DNA of 38,143 nt from Chthoniobacter flavus Ellin428 (GTDB lineage: Bacteria > Verrucomicrobiota > Verrucomicrobiia > Chthoniobacterales > Chthoniobacteraceae). The stretch spans positions 1 through 38,143 of the forward strand of contig NZ_ABVL01000039.1 in NCBI RefSeq assembly GCF_000173075.1, given 5' to 3'. The notes under the pieces are model-generated. The model was not told the DNA's origin. It worked only from the letters and a program-made list of their open reading frames with translations, and ran no database searches. The position numbers and the translations under genes were made by a program. How positions within the stretch are numbered: position 1 is the first letter of the stretch; each line of letters starts with the position of its first letter. Of this stretch, positions 15,689 through 23,186 are shown piece after piece.

Positions 15689-16660
15689 ATGGATTACCTC
15701 GAAAAAGCCCGACGCGTCATCGCGCTCGAGATGGCGGAAGTGCAACGCCTGCTCGAGCGGCTCGATGCCTCGTTCCTCGAAGCGGTCGAGACGATCCATC
15801 ATTGCGTGGAGAATCGCGGCAAGGTGGTGGTGGTGGGCGTGGGCAAATCGGGGCACATCGGCGAAAAGATCGCGGCGACACTGACCAGCACCGGTTCGCC
15901 GGCCGTGGTCCTGAATTCGCTGAATGCGTTGCATGGCGATCTCGGTGTGGTGGCGGATGGTGACGTGATCCTCGCGCTGAGCTCGAGCGGGGAGACGGAT
16001 GAGCTCGTGAACATCCTGCCCGCGCTTTCGCGGTTCAATGTGCGCATCATCGCGATGACCGGGAATCCGAAGTCGTTCATCGCGCAGAACAGCCACGTGC
16101 ATCTCGATGTGAATGTGGAGCAGGAAGCGTGTCCGCTGAATCTCGCGCCGACTTCGAGCACTACGGTGATGCTTGTGCTCGGCGATGCGCTGGCCATGGT
16201 GTTGTTGGAGGCGCGCGGATTTCAGAAGGAAGACTTTGCGCGGTTTCATCCCGGTGGACGGCTCGGGCGCACGCTGCTTTTGAAGGTGAACCAGATCATG
16301 CGCGGCAAGGAGCAGATGGCGCTGGTTTCGCCGACCGTGACCATTCGCGAGGCGCTGCTGAAAATGGCCGACGTCCGTGCCGGGCTGGCTGTGGCGGTCG
16401 ATGATGCGGGGGGGCTCGCGGGTATTTTCACCCACGGCGATTTCGGCCGTCACTTCCGCGCGCACGCGGACTTGCTCGAACGTACGCTCGGCGACTTCCT
16501 CATCCGTCGCCCGATCACGATTCATCACGACAAGCTGGCGGTGGAAGTGCTGCACCTCATCGAGCAGCATCGCATCGACGATCTCGTGGTGGTGGACGAT
16601 GAGAACCGGCCCGTGGGGGTCGTCGATTCACAGGACTTGGCGCGGTTTCGGTTGATTTGA
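15689..16660 (+). CDS. kdsD: KpsF/GutQ-type D-arabinose-5-phosphate isomerase
   Basis: The 323-residue enzyme interconverts D-ribulose 5-phosphate and D-arabinose 5-phosphate, the first step towards KDO of lipopolysaccharide. The SIS domain (about 1-190) has VVVGVGKSGHIGEKIAATLTSTG, LNALHGDLG and ALSSSGETDELVNILP, then HPGGRLGRTLL, the family's conserved segment. Two CBS domains follow (about 205-320: MRGKEQMALVSPTVTIREAL and FLIRRPITIHHDKLAVEVL). Length and layout are standard. It lies downstream of HPr in the same direction, separated by the inverted repeat. No other KDO gene is in view. Confidence 0.94.
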   Translation: MDYLEKARRVIALEMAEVQRLLERLDASFLEAVETIHHCVENRGKVVVVGVGKSGHIGEKIAATLTSTGSPAVVLNSLNALHGDLGVVADGDVILALSSSGETDELVNILPALSRFNVRIIAMTGNPKSFIAQNSHVHLDVNVEQEACPLNLAPTSSTTVMLVLGDALAMVLLEARGFQKEDFARFHPGGRLGRTLLLKVNQIMRGKEQMALVSPTVTIREALLKMADVRAGLAVAVDDAGGLAGIFTHGDFGRHFRAHADLLERTLGDFLIRRPITIHHDKLAVEVLHLIEQHRIDDLVVVDDENRPVGVVDSQDLARFRLI

Positions 16661-16706
16661 GCTCCGGCATTGGAGGTGAAGAAATAATTCCCGTTCCTTT
16701 TCGCGA

Positions 16707-16904
16707 GTCATTCCGAGCGGAGAGCCCCGGTGGTCAGGTGGCGGGGCTCGGAGTCGAAGAACCCCGCCGCTTTACCAGAGATACTCGCTGGTTGGACGAT
16801 AGGTTTTCTCCGAAGCCCGATAGCGTCTCGCTAGTTGTTCGACGGGGTTCTTCGACTGCGTGCCCCGCCGCCTTCGCCCTTCGGGGCACTCCGCTCAGAA
16901 TGAC
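16707..16904. repeat. Nested inverted-repeat element
   Basis: Outer arms GTCATTCCGAGCGGAG (16707-16722) and 16889-16904 match at 15 of 16 positions as reverse complements. Inner arms GTCGAAGAACCCCG (16753-16766) and 16843-16856 match perfectly over 14. Further GC-rich pairings (GCCCCG/CGGGGC) lie between. It fills the gap between two convergent genes. The nesting resembles the element at 1640-1885, though the words differ. No gene is seen in the gap (16661-16936). Confidence 0.8.
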
Positions 16905-16936
16905 ACGCGTGAAGAGAGTTGATTTGAGCCTTTGGC

Positions 16937-17896
16937 TTACGGCTGAAGGACGATATCGCTGGCGCCGGGGACCGCCGCATACTGCGCGACTCCATCGTGG
17001 ATCGCCGCGGTCGTCTTGGTCTGGCCTTGCGTCACCGAACAACTTTTCCAATTCCCCGGGACCTTGGTGGAGAGCGTCAGCGGTTCGTCGTAGAGCGCGG
17101 GATCCATCTTGTCGGTCAGGCTGAGACGGATGTGATTTTTGTTGGACTCCACCACCTTCACCTCTGCGGTGTCCCGTTCGCTCGTATACTTTTTCCACGA
17201 GGCGCAGTCGGTGATCCACAGCTCGTCGCGATGCTGCTCCAGCTTGTCGAGCAGCGCGGTGAACCACTCCACCGGCGTCACCAGCCAATCGCCGCCGACT
17301 CCGTGAAACACGAGATAGCCCATCTCGCCTTTCGCGAGCGCCTGGTCGACGACGGCGAGGGTTGCTTCCTGGGTTTTGTAATTGATCGGCGGCCCGGCGA
17401 AGGGCGGACGCTCGATGAGATGATTCCTTTCCAAGGCCGCTTTCATCTCGTCTTTCGACACAATCCACGGGACGCCGCCCGGTTTACCCCAGGCCATGAG
17501 ATAGGGCTGCTTCCGCTCGGGATGCAGCGCGTAGAGCACCTCATTGCATTTGGCGAGTTCCGGTTCCACTCCCTCCGCATTCTCCACGCCTTTGTGCGTG
17601 AAGGTATGATTCGCCACGACGATGTAGGGACTCTTCGCCGCCTCTTCCCATTTGGCCTTGGTTCCGGCCCATACGCCATTGCCCGTGACGAGATAGAACG
17701 TGCCAACGATCTTACGCTTCTCCAGTTCGGGGACCACGTTCTTGAGCTGGCTCGGCGCGCTGTCGTCGAAGCCGAGAAGAAAGCATGCTTTCTTCCCGTC
17801 CTTCCATTTGAGGACCTGAGTTTCGCCGTCGGCTGCCGACGCCGCGATGGAACTGGCAAGGAGGAGCGCGAGAATGGGGAGAAAACAACGGATCAT
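16937..17896 (-). CDS. Secreted polysaccharide deacetylase-like protein (CE4/NodB fold)
   Basis: The 319-residue protein has a signal peptide (about 1-22, ending ASAA) and a NodB-homology core. CFLLGFDDSAPSQ holds the acidic pair D44-D45, ANHTFTHKG gives the HxxxH metal-binding pair H97/H101, and YLVFHGVGGDW is a later conserved block. CE4 enzymes remove N- or O-acetyl groups from chitin, peptidoglycan or xylan-type polymers. Residues about 225-319 form a further beta-rich stretch of unknown role. It lies 23 bases after the PL4 lyase, and the two look like an operon for polysaccharide breakdown. The substrate is not readable. Confidence 0.82.
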   Translation of the reverse strand: MIRCFLPILALLLASSIAASAADGETQVLKWKDGKKACFLLGFDDSAPSQLKNVVPELEKRKIVGTFYLVTGNGVWAGTKAKWEEAAKSPYIVVANHTFTHKGVENAEGVEPELAKCNEVLYALHPERKQPYLMAWGKPGGVPWIVSKDEMKAALERNHLIERPPFAGPPINYKTQEATLAVVDQALAKGEMGYLVFHGVGGDWLVTPVEWFTALLDKLEQHRDELWITDCASWKKYTSERDTAEVKVVESNKNHIRLSLTDKMDPALYDEPLTLSTKVPGNWKSCSVTQGQTKTTAAIHDGVAQYAAVPGASDIVLQP

Positions 17897-17919
17897 GGGA
17901 TGGCAAGTTACGGGATGCG

Positions 17920-19755
17920 TTACGGGATTTCGAGACTGAGATAGTCGTACATCACGTGCGAGCGCATGGTTTTGACATTGGGCTCGACGAGCGTGATGAC
18001 GTTTTCCCCCGCATGCAGTTTGCCCGCGGGAATCGTAACCTGTTCGAGGCCATACTTGGCATGAATGCTTTCACGCAGCAGGGCATCACCGCCCTGGACT
18101 GCCGGGGTGACGGTCGAGACCGCCTTGGATTCGTCGTTGGCGAAGACATCGATGCGCGCACTATCGGCACTGGCGAGAGACAGAACGAGGGTCGCATCGG
18201 CTTGAGGCGCCGCATCGAGGTTGAAATGAATACGCCATTTCCATGGCTGCAGGTTGTCCGTGCCATAACCGCACTGCGCGTAGTTCCAATCCTTCGCCGG
18301 ATCGCTTTTGCCAATCGTGAATTCGAGCGGGTTGGGGAATTCGTGGGGGAACCTTTCCCACCCGTAACCGTGGAAGTAGTCATGGCCATGGGCAAACTCT
18401 CCCGCACTGCGATCGGGCATGCCGATCTCCCAGACGATGCGGCCTTTGTGCGGCACATTCCAAACGAGCTCTCCGGCCTGTGTCGTCTGGCCGGCGCCCA
18501 CGGCAATCTCTCGTTTCGAGAATTCGCCGACGGCTCCGGTCGTGAAGGCGTAGAGAATGTAACTGCCTGGACGCACACTCGGAATGGTGAAGCGACCCTC
18601 GGCGTCGGCGTGGGTCCAGTATTGATAATGCTTCGACTCGTATTGCCAGTTGCCGTTGGCTTCGGGTTGCGCAACGCCTACCCAGGCATTCGCCGCGGAG
18701 AGCCGCGGCTTCTGCGCATCTTTGATGATGAGTTGTCCGGCCACCTGGCCACGGGCTCCCGCCGGCGGGTACTGCGGCACACCGGTGAGCCACGGGTACG
18801 GCCACTGCGCCTTCTCCTTTTTCACGCGCTCCTTCGCGTCGCTCCACATCGCTTCGACATCGTCCGCGCTGTTACAATAAAGCAGATACGGCCCGTAAAT
18901 CTTGCTCCATGTTTCGCCCGCGGCGAGGTGCGGATTCGAACCGCCGTAGTGGTTCCTGCCGAAGTAAATGTGGTTGAGTCCGGCCGAAGCGTTGAGATCC
19001 TGCTTGGTCGGTCCGTCGTTGAAAAAGTCGTAACCGCCGCAGACCATCCAGGCGCCTAGTTTGCGCTGCGCATAAACGTGTCCCCAGCAGCCGATATCGT
19101 GATAGCTGGCGTTGAAGTCGTATTTGCAATCGTACTGCCCCGCGCGCACTCCCTGGGTGAGCTTCACGATTTCCTTGATGCCCATTTTCTGCGCGGTCTG
19201 GTAATCGGCGGGATCCGGCATCTGCCAATGGCGCCGCTCATCCACGCAAATCCAATCCTGCGTCTCCACCGGTGGACGCCAGACCATGCGCCATTCGCCG
19301 TAGCCGGTCGCCGGATATTTTGCCGGATGATCGAGGATGGCATAGACGTAGAGGCCCGATTCACCGCGGCACAAAACGAAGTGCGCCTCGATATCGAAGG
19401 CCTGCGGTTCGTCTTTCCAAATCCGGCGGCAAGCAACGTCCACCATTTCGGGCGATTGCGCTTTCACCGAAAAGACACAGCCCTGCGGTTGGCGGTAATC
19501 AGCCCCGCCATCCATGCTGAAATAAATGTTCGCCCCGCGGGTGGCTGGAGCGATCATCTCGGTTCCCTTGAATTTGAGGGAGGCGACATTTGCGCCTGTC
19601 TTGTTGATGGTGGCCGCGATGATTCCGTTATCGAGGACAACCTGGCTGCCGCGGTCTTCGAACCGCACACCCTTTTCCTCGGACGTGGAGGGCGGAGCGG
19701 CGTGGGTGAGAGTACAGATCGCGAATGCGGCGATGAGGGGAATGAACGGTTTCAA
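17920..19755 (-). CDS. Secreted rhamnogalacturonan lyase-like protein (PL4 family)
   Basis: The roughly 611-residue protein resembles rhamnogalacturonan endolyases, which cut pectin's RG-I backbone by beta-elimination. An N-terminal beta-sandwich (about 30-330) includes LDNGIIAATINKTGANVASLKF and WRMVWRPPVETQDW. A fibronectin-III-like domain follows at about 335-440 (GQVAGQLIIKDAQKP...GRFTIPSVRPGSYILYAF). A C-terminal carbohydrate-binding-like sandwich covers about 440-611 (AQCGYGTDNLQPWKWRIHFNLD...HVMYDYLSLEIP). The frame opens with GTG at 19776. TTG at 19755 is preferred because it gives a clean signal peptide beginning KPFIPLIAAFAICTLTHA. The CE4-like gene follows 23 bases downstream. Confidence 0.82.
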   Translation of the reverse strand: MKPFIPLIAAFAICTLTHAAPPSTSEEKGVRFEDRGSQVVLDNGIIAATINKTGANVASLKFKGTEMIAPATRGANIYFSMDGGADYRQPQGCVFSVKAQSPEMVDVACRRIWKDEPQAFDIEAHFVLCRGESGLYVYAILDHPAKYPATGYGEWRMVWRPPVETQDWICVDERRHWQMPDPADYQTAQKMGIKEIVKLTQGVRAGQYDCKYDFNASYHDIGCWGHVYAQRKLGAWMVCGGYDFFNDGPTKQDLNASAGLNHIYFGRNHYGGSNPHLAAGETWSKIYGPYLLYCNSADDVEAMWSDAKERVKKEKAQWPYPWLTGVPQYPPAGARGQVAGQLIIKDAQKPRLSAANAWVGVAQPEANGNWQYESKHYQYWTHADAEGRFTIPSVRPGSYILYAFTTGAVGEFSKREIAVGAGQTTQAGELVWNVPHKGRIVWEIGMPDRSAGEFAHGHDYFHGYGWERFPHEFPNPLEFTIGKSDPAKDWNYAQCGYGTDNLQPWKWRIHFNLDAAPQADATLVLSLASADSARIDVFANDESKAVSTVTPAVQGGDALLRESIHAKYGLEQVTIPAGKLHAGENVITLVEPNVKTMRSHVMYDYLSLEIP

Positions 19756-19853
19756 TGGAGGATGTGTAAAGGGCACTGGTCAGTAATCGGTCTGGCGCGC
19801 TCTCCTTAAGCTCTACCCACCGATTGCCAAATACCGGGCACCTAACCCCGCCT

Positions 19854-20570
19854 TCAGTCCTTCGTTGCCAAAATGCGGATTTTGATATTCCGGAACGCGA
19901 CTTCGTTGCCGTAATCCTGCAGACAAATGTGGCCGGCATCCGCCTTGGCGAAATTGGGTTTGTCGGCAAATTTAGACTTCGCCACGCGAGCGTGCCAGTC
20001 GTCCGAGCCGATGATGTATTCGACATACTTCACGCCGTTGAGCCAATGCTCGCATTCGTAAGTGCCGGCGGGCGTTTTCTGGCAGCGGACGATGAGATTA
20101 TTCCACTTCCCGGCGGGCTTGGTGGCGTCGATCACGGCGGGATAGAGCTCGTAAAGCCAGCCGGCTTTCTGCGAGCCGCGGCCGAGGACGTTGTCGAGAA
20201 TCTGGACCTCGGGGCCGGTATTCCACGATTCCTGGCCGGTCTCCTTGACCTTGAACATGACGCCGGAATTGCCGCCGGGGCTGATCTTCCAGTCGATGGA
20301 AAACTCGAAGCTCTCGAACTCGTCGCGCGTGATGATGTCGCCGCCACTGCCGGCGCCTCGCCGCACGAGCGCGCCGTTCTCCACTTTCCAGCCGGCGGGC
20401 AGCCCATCCTTTTTATATCCGCGCCACCACGGCGCGGCGTCTTCGCCATCGAAAAGCAGCTTCCAACCCGCGGCTTTTTCTTCCGCGCCGAGTTCATTGA
20501 CGGGAGCGTCGTCCGCGTGCAGGGCAATGGTGGACGCGACGATGGCGAGCAAGGTGAGGAGGCGTTTCAT
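19854..20570 (-). CDS. DUF1080-family secreted 3-keto-disaccharide hydrolase-like protein
   Basis: The 238-residue protein has a signal peptide (about 1-19, ending LHA) and a single concanavalin-like DUF1080 domain: GWKLLFDGEDAAPWWRGY, WKVENGALVRRG, FESFEFSIDWKISPGGNSGVMF, GPEVQILDN and CLQDYGNEVAFRNIKIR. Family members hydrolyse 3-keto-glycosides made by sugar oxidoreductases and are greatly expanded in PVC bacteria. ATG at 20570 is chosen because the signal peptide starts there; the frame upstream to 20678 has no such feature. It lies between the ClpS/DUF2017 block and the PL4 lyase on the same strand. Confidence 0.9.
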   Translation of the reverse strand: MKRLLTLLAIVASTIALHADDAPVNELGAEEKAAGWKLLFDGEDAAPWWRGYKKDGLPAGWKVENGALVRRGAGSGGDIITRDEFESFEFSIDWKISPGGNSGVMFKVKETGQESWNTGPEVQILDNVLGRGSQKAGWLYELYPAVIDATKPAGKWNNLIVRCQKTPAGTYECEHWLNGVKYVEYIIGSDDWHARVAKSKFADKPNFAKADAGHICLQDYGNEVAFRNIKIRILATKD

Positions 20571-20635
20571 GGGAACCGACCGGGCAGGGAAGGAGAATAG
20601 CAGGATCGCTGCGGGCGCTTCAATGGCGTTCGAAT

Positions 20636-20764
20636 TCAATGGCCATCCGGAAGATCGAGTCTCAGTGCAGCAGAGCAAGTGGTGAAGACGAGCGCGATAG
20701 CGATCGTTACGGCGAAGAAGAAAAGGAGGAAGAAAAAGAGCGTGAGCTTTTGGCGGGATTTCAT
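20636..20764 (-). CDS. Small membrane protein, hypothetical (42 residues)
   Basis: An ATG at 20764 opens a 42-codon frame beginning MKSRQKLTLFFFLLFFFAVTIAIALVF, a short basic N terminus followed by a single strongly hydrophobic helix. It follows the DUF2017 stop by 16 bases on the same strand, and no other gene occupies the space. No family is recognised. The frame is open further upstream to 20887, but that part overlaps DUF2017. It could be a real single-pass peptide or a chance frame. Confidence 0.4.
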   Translation of the reverse strand: MKSRQKLTLFFFLLFFFAVTIAIALVFTTCSAALRLDLPDGH

Positions 20765-20780
20765 GGCCGCGTCAACCGCT

Positions 20781-21275
20781 TCAATGCCCTTCGAGATAGC
20801 GCAGAAACAGCCACTGCAGTTGGGCATAGATACGCAGTTGCAGCAGCAGGAAGGCGCGCGGATCGCCGGCCGGCAGGGTTTCGACATCGAAGTCTTCGTC
20901 CTGCAGCTTGTGGCGTTCGGTGAGAACGAGCCGCGCCTGGTTCAGTCCGTGAATCCAGGCCTCGAGATGATCGCTCGGAATCGACACTGTGGCTTCGCCG
21001 GTCACCGGATCGGCGTGCATCTTTTTCAGGTCGCCTTCGATGACCTCGATGGCCGATTGGAAAAGCCGGGCGAGTTCCGGTTCGACGTATTCCTGCCAGT
21101 CTTCGGCGAAGTTCGCTTCCGCGGGATCGTTGGTTGGCGGGCTGTAAAGACGATCGCGGGCGCGCTGGTTGTTGCCGGGGTCGGCGCTCGGGCCGATGCG
21201 GCGGAGCAGCTCGGTGATCACAGGATCAATCCGTGCTACCAGAACAGTCGTTTCATTGGGTCTCGAGATTTCCAC
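20781..21275 (-). CDS. DUF2017-family protein encoded next to clpS
   Basis: The 164-residue acidic helical protein shows the DUF2017 pattern: an ELLRRIG early helix, SPPTNDPAEANFAEDWQEYVEPEL, and a C-terminal FLLLQLRIYAQLQWLFLRYLEG. In Actinobacteria DUF2017 genes commonly follow clpS. The same order holds here with only 3 bases between stop and start, suggesting a role in adaptor-mediated proteolysis. No catalytic motif or membrane helix is apparent. Confidence 0.75.
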   Translation of the reverse strand: MEISRPNETTVLVARIDPVITELLRRIGPSADPGNNQRARDRLYSPPTNDPAEANFAEDWQEYVEPELARLFQSAIEVIEGDLKKMHADPVTGEATVSIPSDHLEAWIHGLNQARLVLTERHKLQDEDFDVETLPAGDPRAFLLLQLRIYAQLQWLFLRYLEGH

Positions 21276-21278
21276 GGT

Positions 21279-21560
21279 TCACACGCTCTTTTCCAAGGTA
21301 GATAACAGCAGGTAGCCGTGCAACTGCTCGACGTAAGCTTCCGCGCGTTCGCGGGCGCCGGTCCAGACGATCGAGCGGCCGAGGTTGTGCACCTCGAGCA
21401 TGTGCTTCTCGGCGCGCGTTTTGGAATAGCCAAAGACCTTTTGGAAAACGCGCGTCACGTAGGCGGTGAGGTTCACCGGGTCGTTGTGCACCACGACGTT
21501 CCAGGGGACGTCGACGGCGGAGCTGGTTTTCGTTTCCTCCTCAACGACGGTTTCTGCCAT
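21279..21560 (-). CDS. clpS: ATP-dependent Clp protease adaptor ClpS
   Basis: The 93-residue adaptor delivers N-degron substrates to ClpA/ClpC-ClpP. The core WNVVVHNDPVNLTAYVTRVF has N26 and D27, and AEKHMLEVHNLGRSIVW has H58, matching the substrate-pocket residues of E. coli ClpS (N34, D35, H66). The N-terminal tail (about 1-19) is short and acidic, and the domain ends normally at YVEQLHGYLLLSTLE. It is coupled to DUF2017 (3-base gap) and follows a secreted hypothetical gene by 7 bases. No clpA or clpC lies in the window. Confidence 0.95.
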   Translation of the reverse strand: MAETVVEEETKTSSAVDVPWNVVVHNDPVNLTAYVTRVFQKVFGYSKTRAEKHMLEVHNLGRSIVWTGARERAEAYVEQLHGYLLLSTLEKSV

Positions 21561-21567
21561 GCGAAAG

Positions 21568-22731
21568 CTACTGCGCGCCCGGGAGCAAAGCCGTGGGAGT
21601 CGGCCCGGAAGCCGGCGGAGTGACGGAGACCGGAGGAGGCAGCGGAGTCACGACAGGAGCCGTGGTCACGGGGGCTACACCCGGTGTGGCAATGCCATTG
21701 ATGGGAGCCGGAGCTACATCCGGCGGTGGCGTCGGGGCGAGCACGCCTTCGAGCGCGGCCGTCCAATCCGACGCATCCGGGTGCAGCGGGAATTGCTTGA
21801 TGAGATTGAACATCTCGGTCACCGCCCGGTTTTTCTGGCCGAGGTAAGTGTATTCCTGAGCGCGGTTCCACAGCAGTTCGGGACGCCGCTGGTTGTTGAA
21901 GCGTTCGACCTCATAGGCGAGCCGGCTTTTCGTCGCGGAATCCGCCTCCTTCTTGAGTTTCGTGTCCCAGTATTCGAAGACGCGGGGGTCTCTTTCCGCC
22001 CGCAATTCGGGCTGGACGATCTGCTTGTAAATTCCGTCGTAAGCGCCAGGAACCATTTCCCATTTATCGAACGAGACCGCGTCGTCGAGTTTGAGCCATC
22101 CGACGATCATGCTCTTCTGCAGGTCCGTTCGAAGAATCTTGTCGTGCATTTTGCGCACTTCGTCGTCCGCCCGGGCATCCTGTTGTTGCGGGTTCCCCCG
22201 GCGGGGCTTCACGCCCGGCGTGCCTTCCTTTTCCTTCTTGATCGCGTCCACAAAGGCTTCCATCTCCGCCTGATCGACAGCCAGTTCCTTCGTGTAGTTG
22301 AGGATGGCCGGGAGCAAATCCTTGGCCGTCGCGCCATTCGAGCGCTGGACGGTGATCAGCAACCATTCGAGATGAAGGTGAACGGCATTCTGCACCGGCC
22401 GTTCCTTGTACATTTCACCCTCGGTATTTTGCCAGGCCCGGAATTGCTCGTTCTCCTTGCCCGCACCATCCATCTGCGTGGCCCGGACGCCGGTTTCCCA
22501 AAACGCCACGCCCGCCGGTATGCTGCCGGCGGCCTGGGTGAGTTGCTGGATGGCGCTCTGCTTCGCGGCCTTCACATCCACGACCTGCTTGTCCCGCAGG
22601 CTGTGTAGTTCCTTGAGCATTTTGCTGGGATCCACCGGCGGGAGATCCTGGTCGGCACGCACAAGGGTGCTGCCGGCGAGAAGGCCCGCGGTGAAGCAGG
22701 CGAAAGCGAAATGGGGGGTACGAGGTTGCAT
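21568..22731 (-). CDS. Secreted hypothetical protein with Pro/Thr-rich C terminus
   Basis: The 387-residue protein begins with a signal peptide (FAFACFTAGLLAGSTLVRA, after MQPRTPH). A charged helical region of about 300 residues follows, including VKPRRGNPQQQDARADDEVRKMHDKIL and RLAYEVERFNNQRRPELLWNRAQEYTYLG, the last resembling a tetratricopeptide-like helix pair. The final 60 or so residues are Pro/Val/Thr-rich and probably disordered. No family is recognised. ATG at 22731 is chosen for the signal peptide, although the frame is open to 22773 and overlaps ybeY there. It sits between ybeY and clpS in the same run. Confidence 0.7.
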   Translation of the reverse strand: MQPRTPHFAFACFTAGLLAGSTLVRADQDLPPVDPSKMLKELHSLRDKQVVDVKAAKQSAIQQLTQAAGSIPAGVAFWETGVRATQMDGAGKENEQFRAWQNTEGEMYKERPVQNAVHLHLEWLLITVQRSNGATAKDLLPAILNYTKELAVDQAEMEAFVDAIKKEKEGTPGVKPRRGNPQQQDARADDEVRKMHDKILRTDLQKSMIVGWLKLDDAVSFDKWEMVPGAYDGIYKQIVQPELRAERDPRVFEYWDTKLKKEADSATKSRLAYEVERFNNQRRPELLWNRAQEYTYLGQKNRAVTEMFNLIKQFPLHPDASDWTAALEGVLAPTPPPDVAPAPINGIATPGVAPVTTAPVVTPLPPPVSVTPPASGPTPTALLPGAQ

Positions 22732-22745
22732 AGGAGGGTGGCGGA

Positions 22746-23186
22746 TTAGACGGTGGGAAGGTCGGCAAGGCAAGCTTCGAGGATGTCCTGCTGCGTACGG
22801 TGCATGAGCTCGGCATCGCCCGGCGTCAGGTCATCATATCCATTCAGATGCAATAGTCCATGGATGATGTAAAGGCCAAGTTCGCGGTTCACGTCATGCT
22901 TGTATTGTCGTGCATAGGCTGCTGCCGTTTCAGCACTTATGACGATTTCGCCATACTCGAAGGTGATCACGTCCGTGGCGCCCGGGGTCTTCAGGAAGCG
23001 CAAGTGCACATCCTCGATGACCCGGTCGGTGACGATGGCGACCTCTACTTCCTCGAGCTGCCGCAGGGCGAAACGGCCATCGGCCGAATGCTCGAGGCAC
23101 CGTTCGAGCGCCAGGGGGGCGAGTTTGCGCAGCCACGGCAGGCGGAGACGTACGGCGCGTTGACGATTGTAAACCTGGATACTCAA
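22746..23186 (-). CDS. ybeY: Endoribonuclease/rRNA maturation factor YbeY
   Basis: The 146-residue metalloprotein of the UPF0054 family acts in 16S rRNA 3'-end maturation and ribosome quality control. The zinc motif is HGLLHLNGYDD. Two His ligands are present, but the usual third His of the HGxLHLxGYDH motif is Asp here, a variation I recall from other non-proteobacterial YbeY proteins. FLKTPGATDVITFEYGEIVIS is the conserved strand region. The start overlaps the HD-phosphohydrolase stop by 4 bases (ATGA), and phoH lies one gene further upstream, the classic phoH-HD-ybeY order. Confidence 0.93.
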   Translation of the reverse strand: MSIQVYNRQRAVRLRLPWLRKLAPLALERCLEHSADGRFALRQLEEVEVAIVTDRVIEDVHLRFLKTPGATDVITFEYGEIVISAETAAAYARQYKHDVNRELGLYIIHGLLHLNGYDDLTPGDAELMHRTQQDILEACLADLPTV

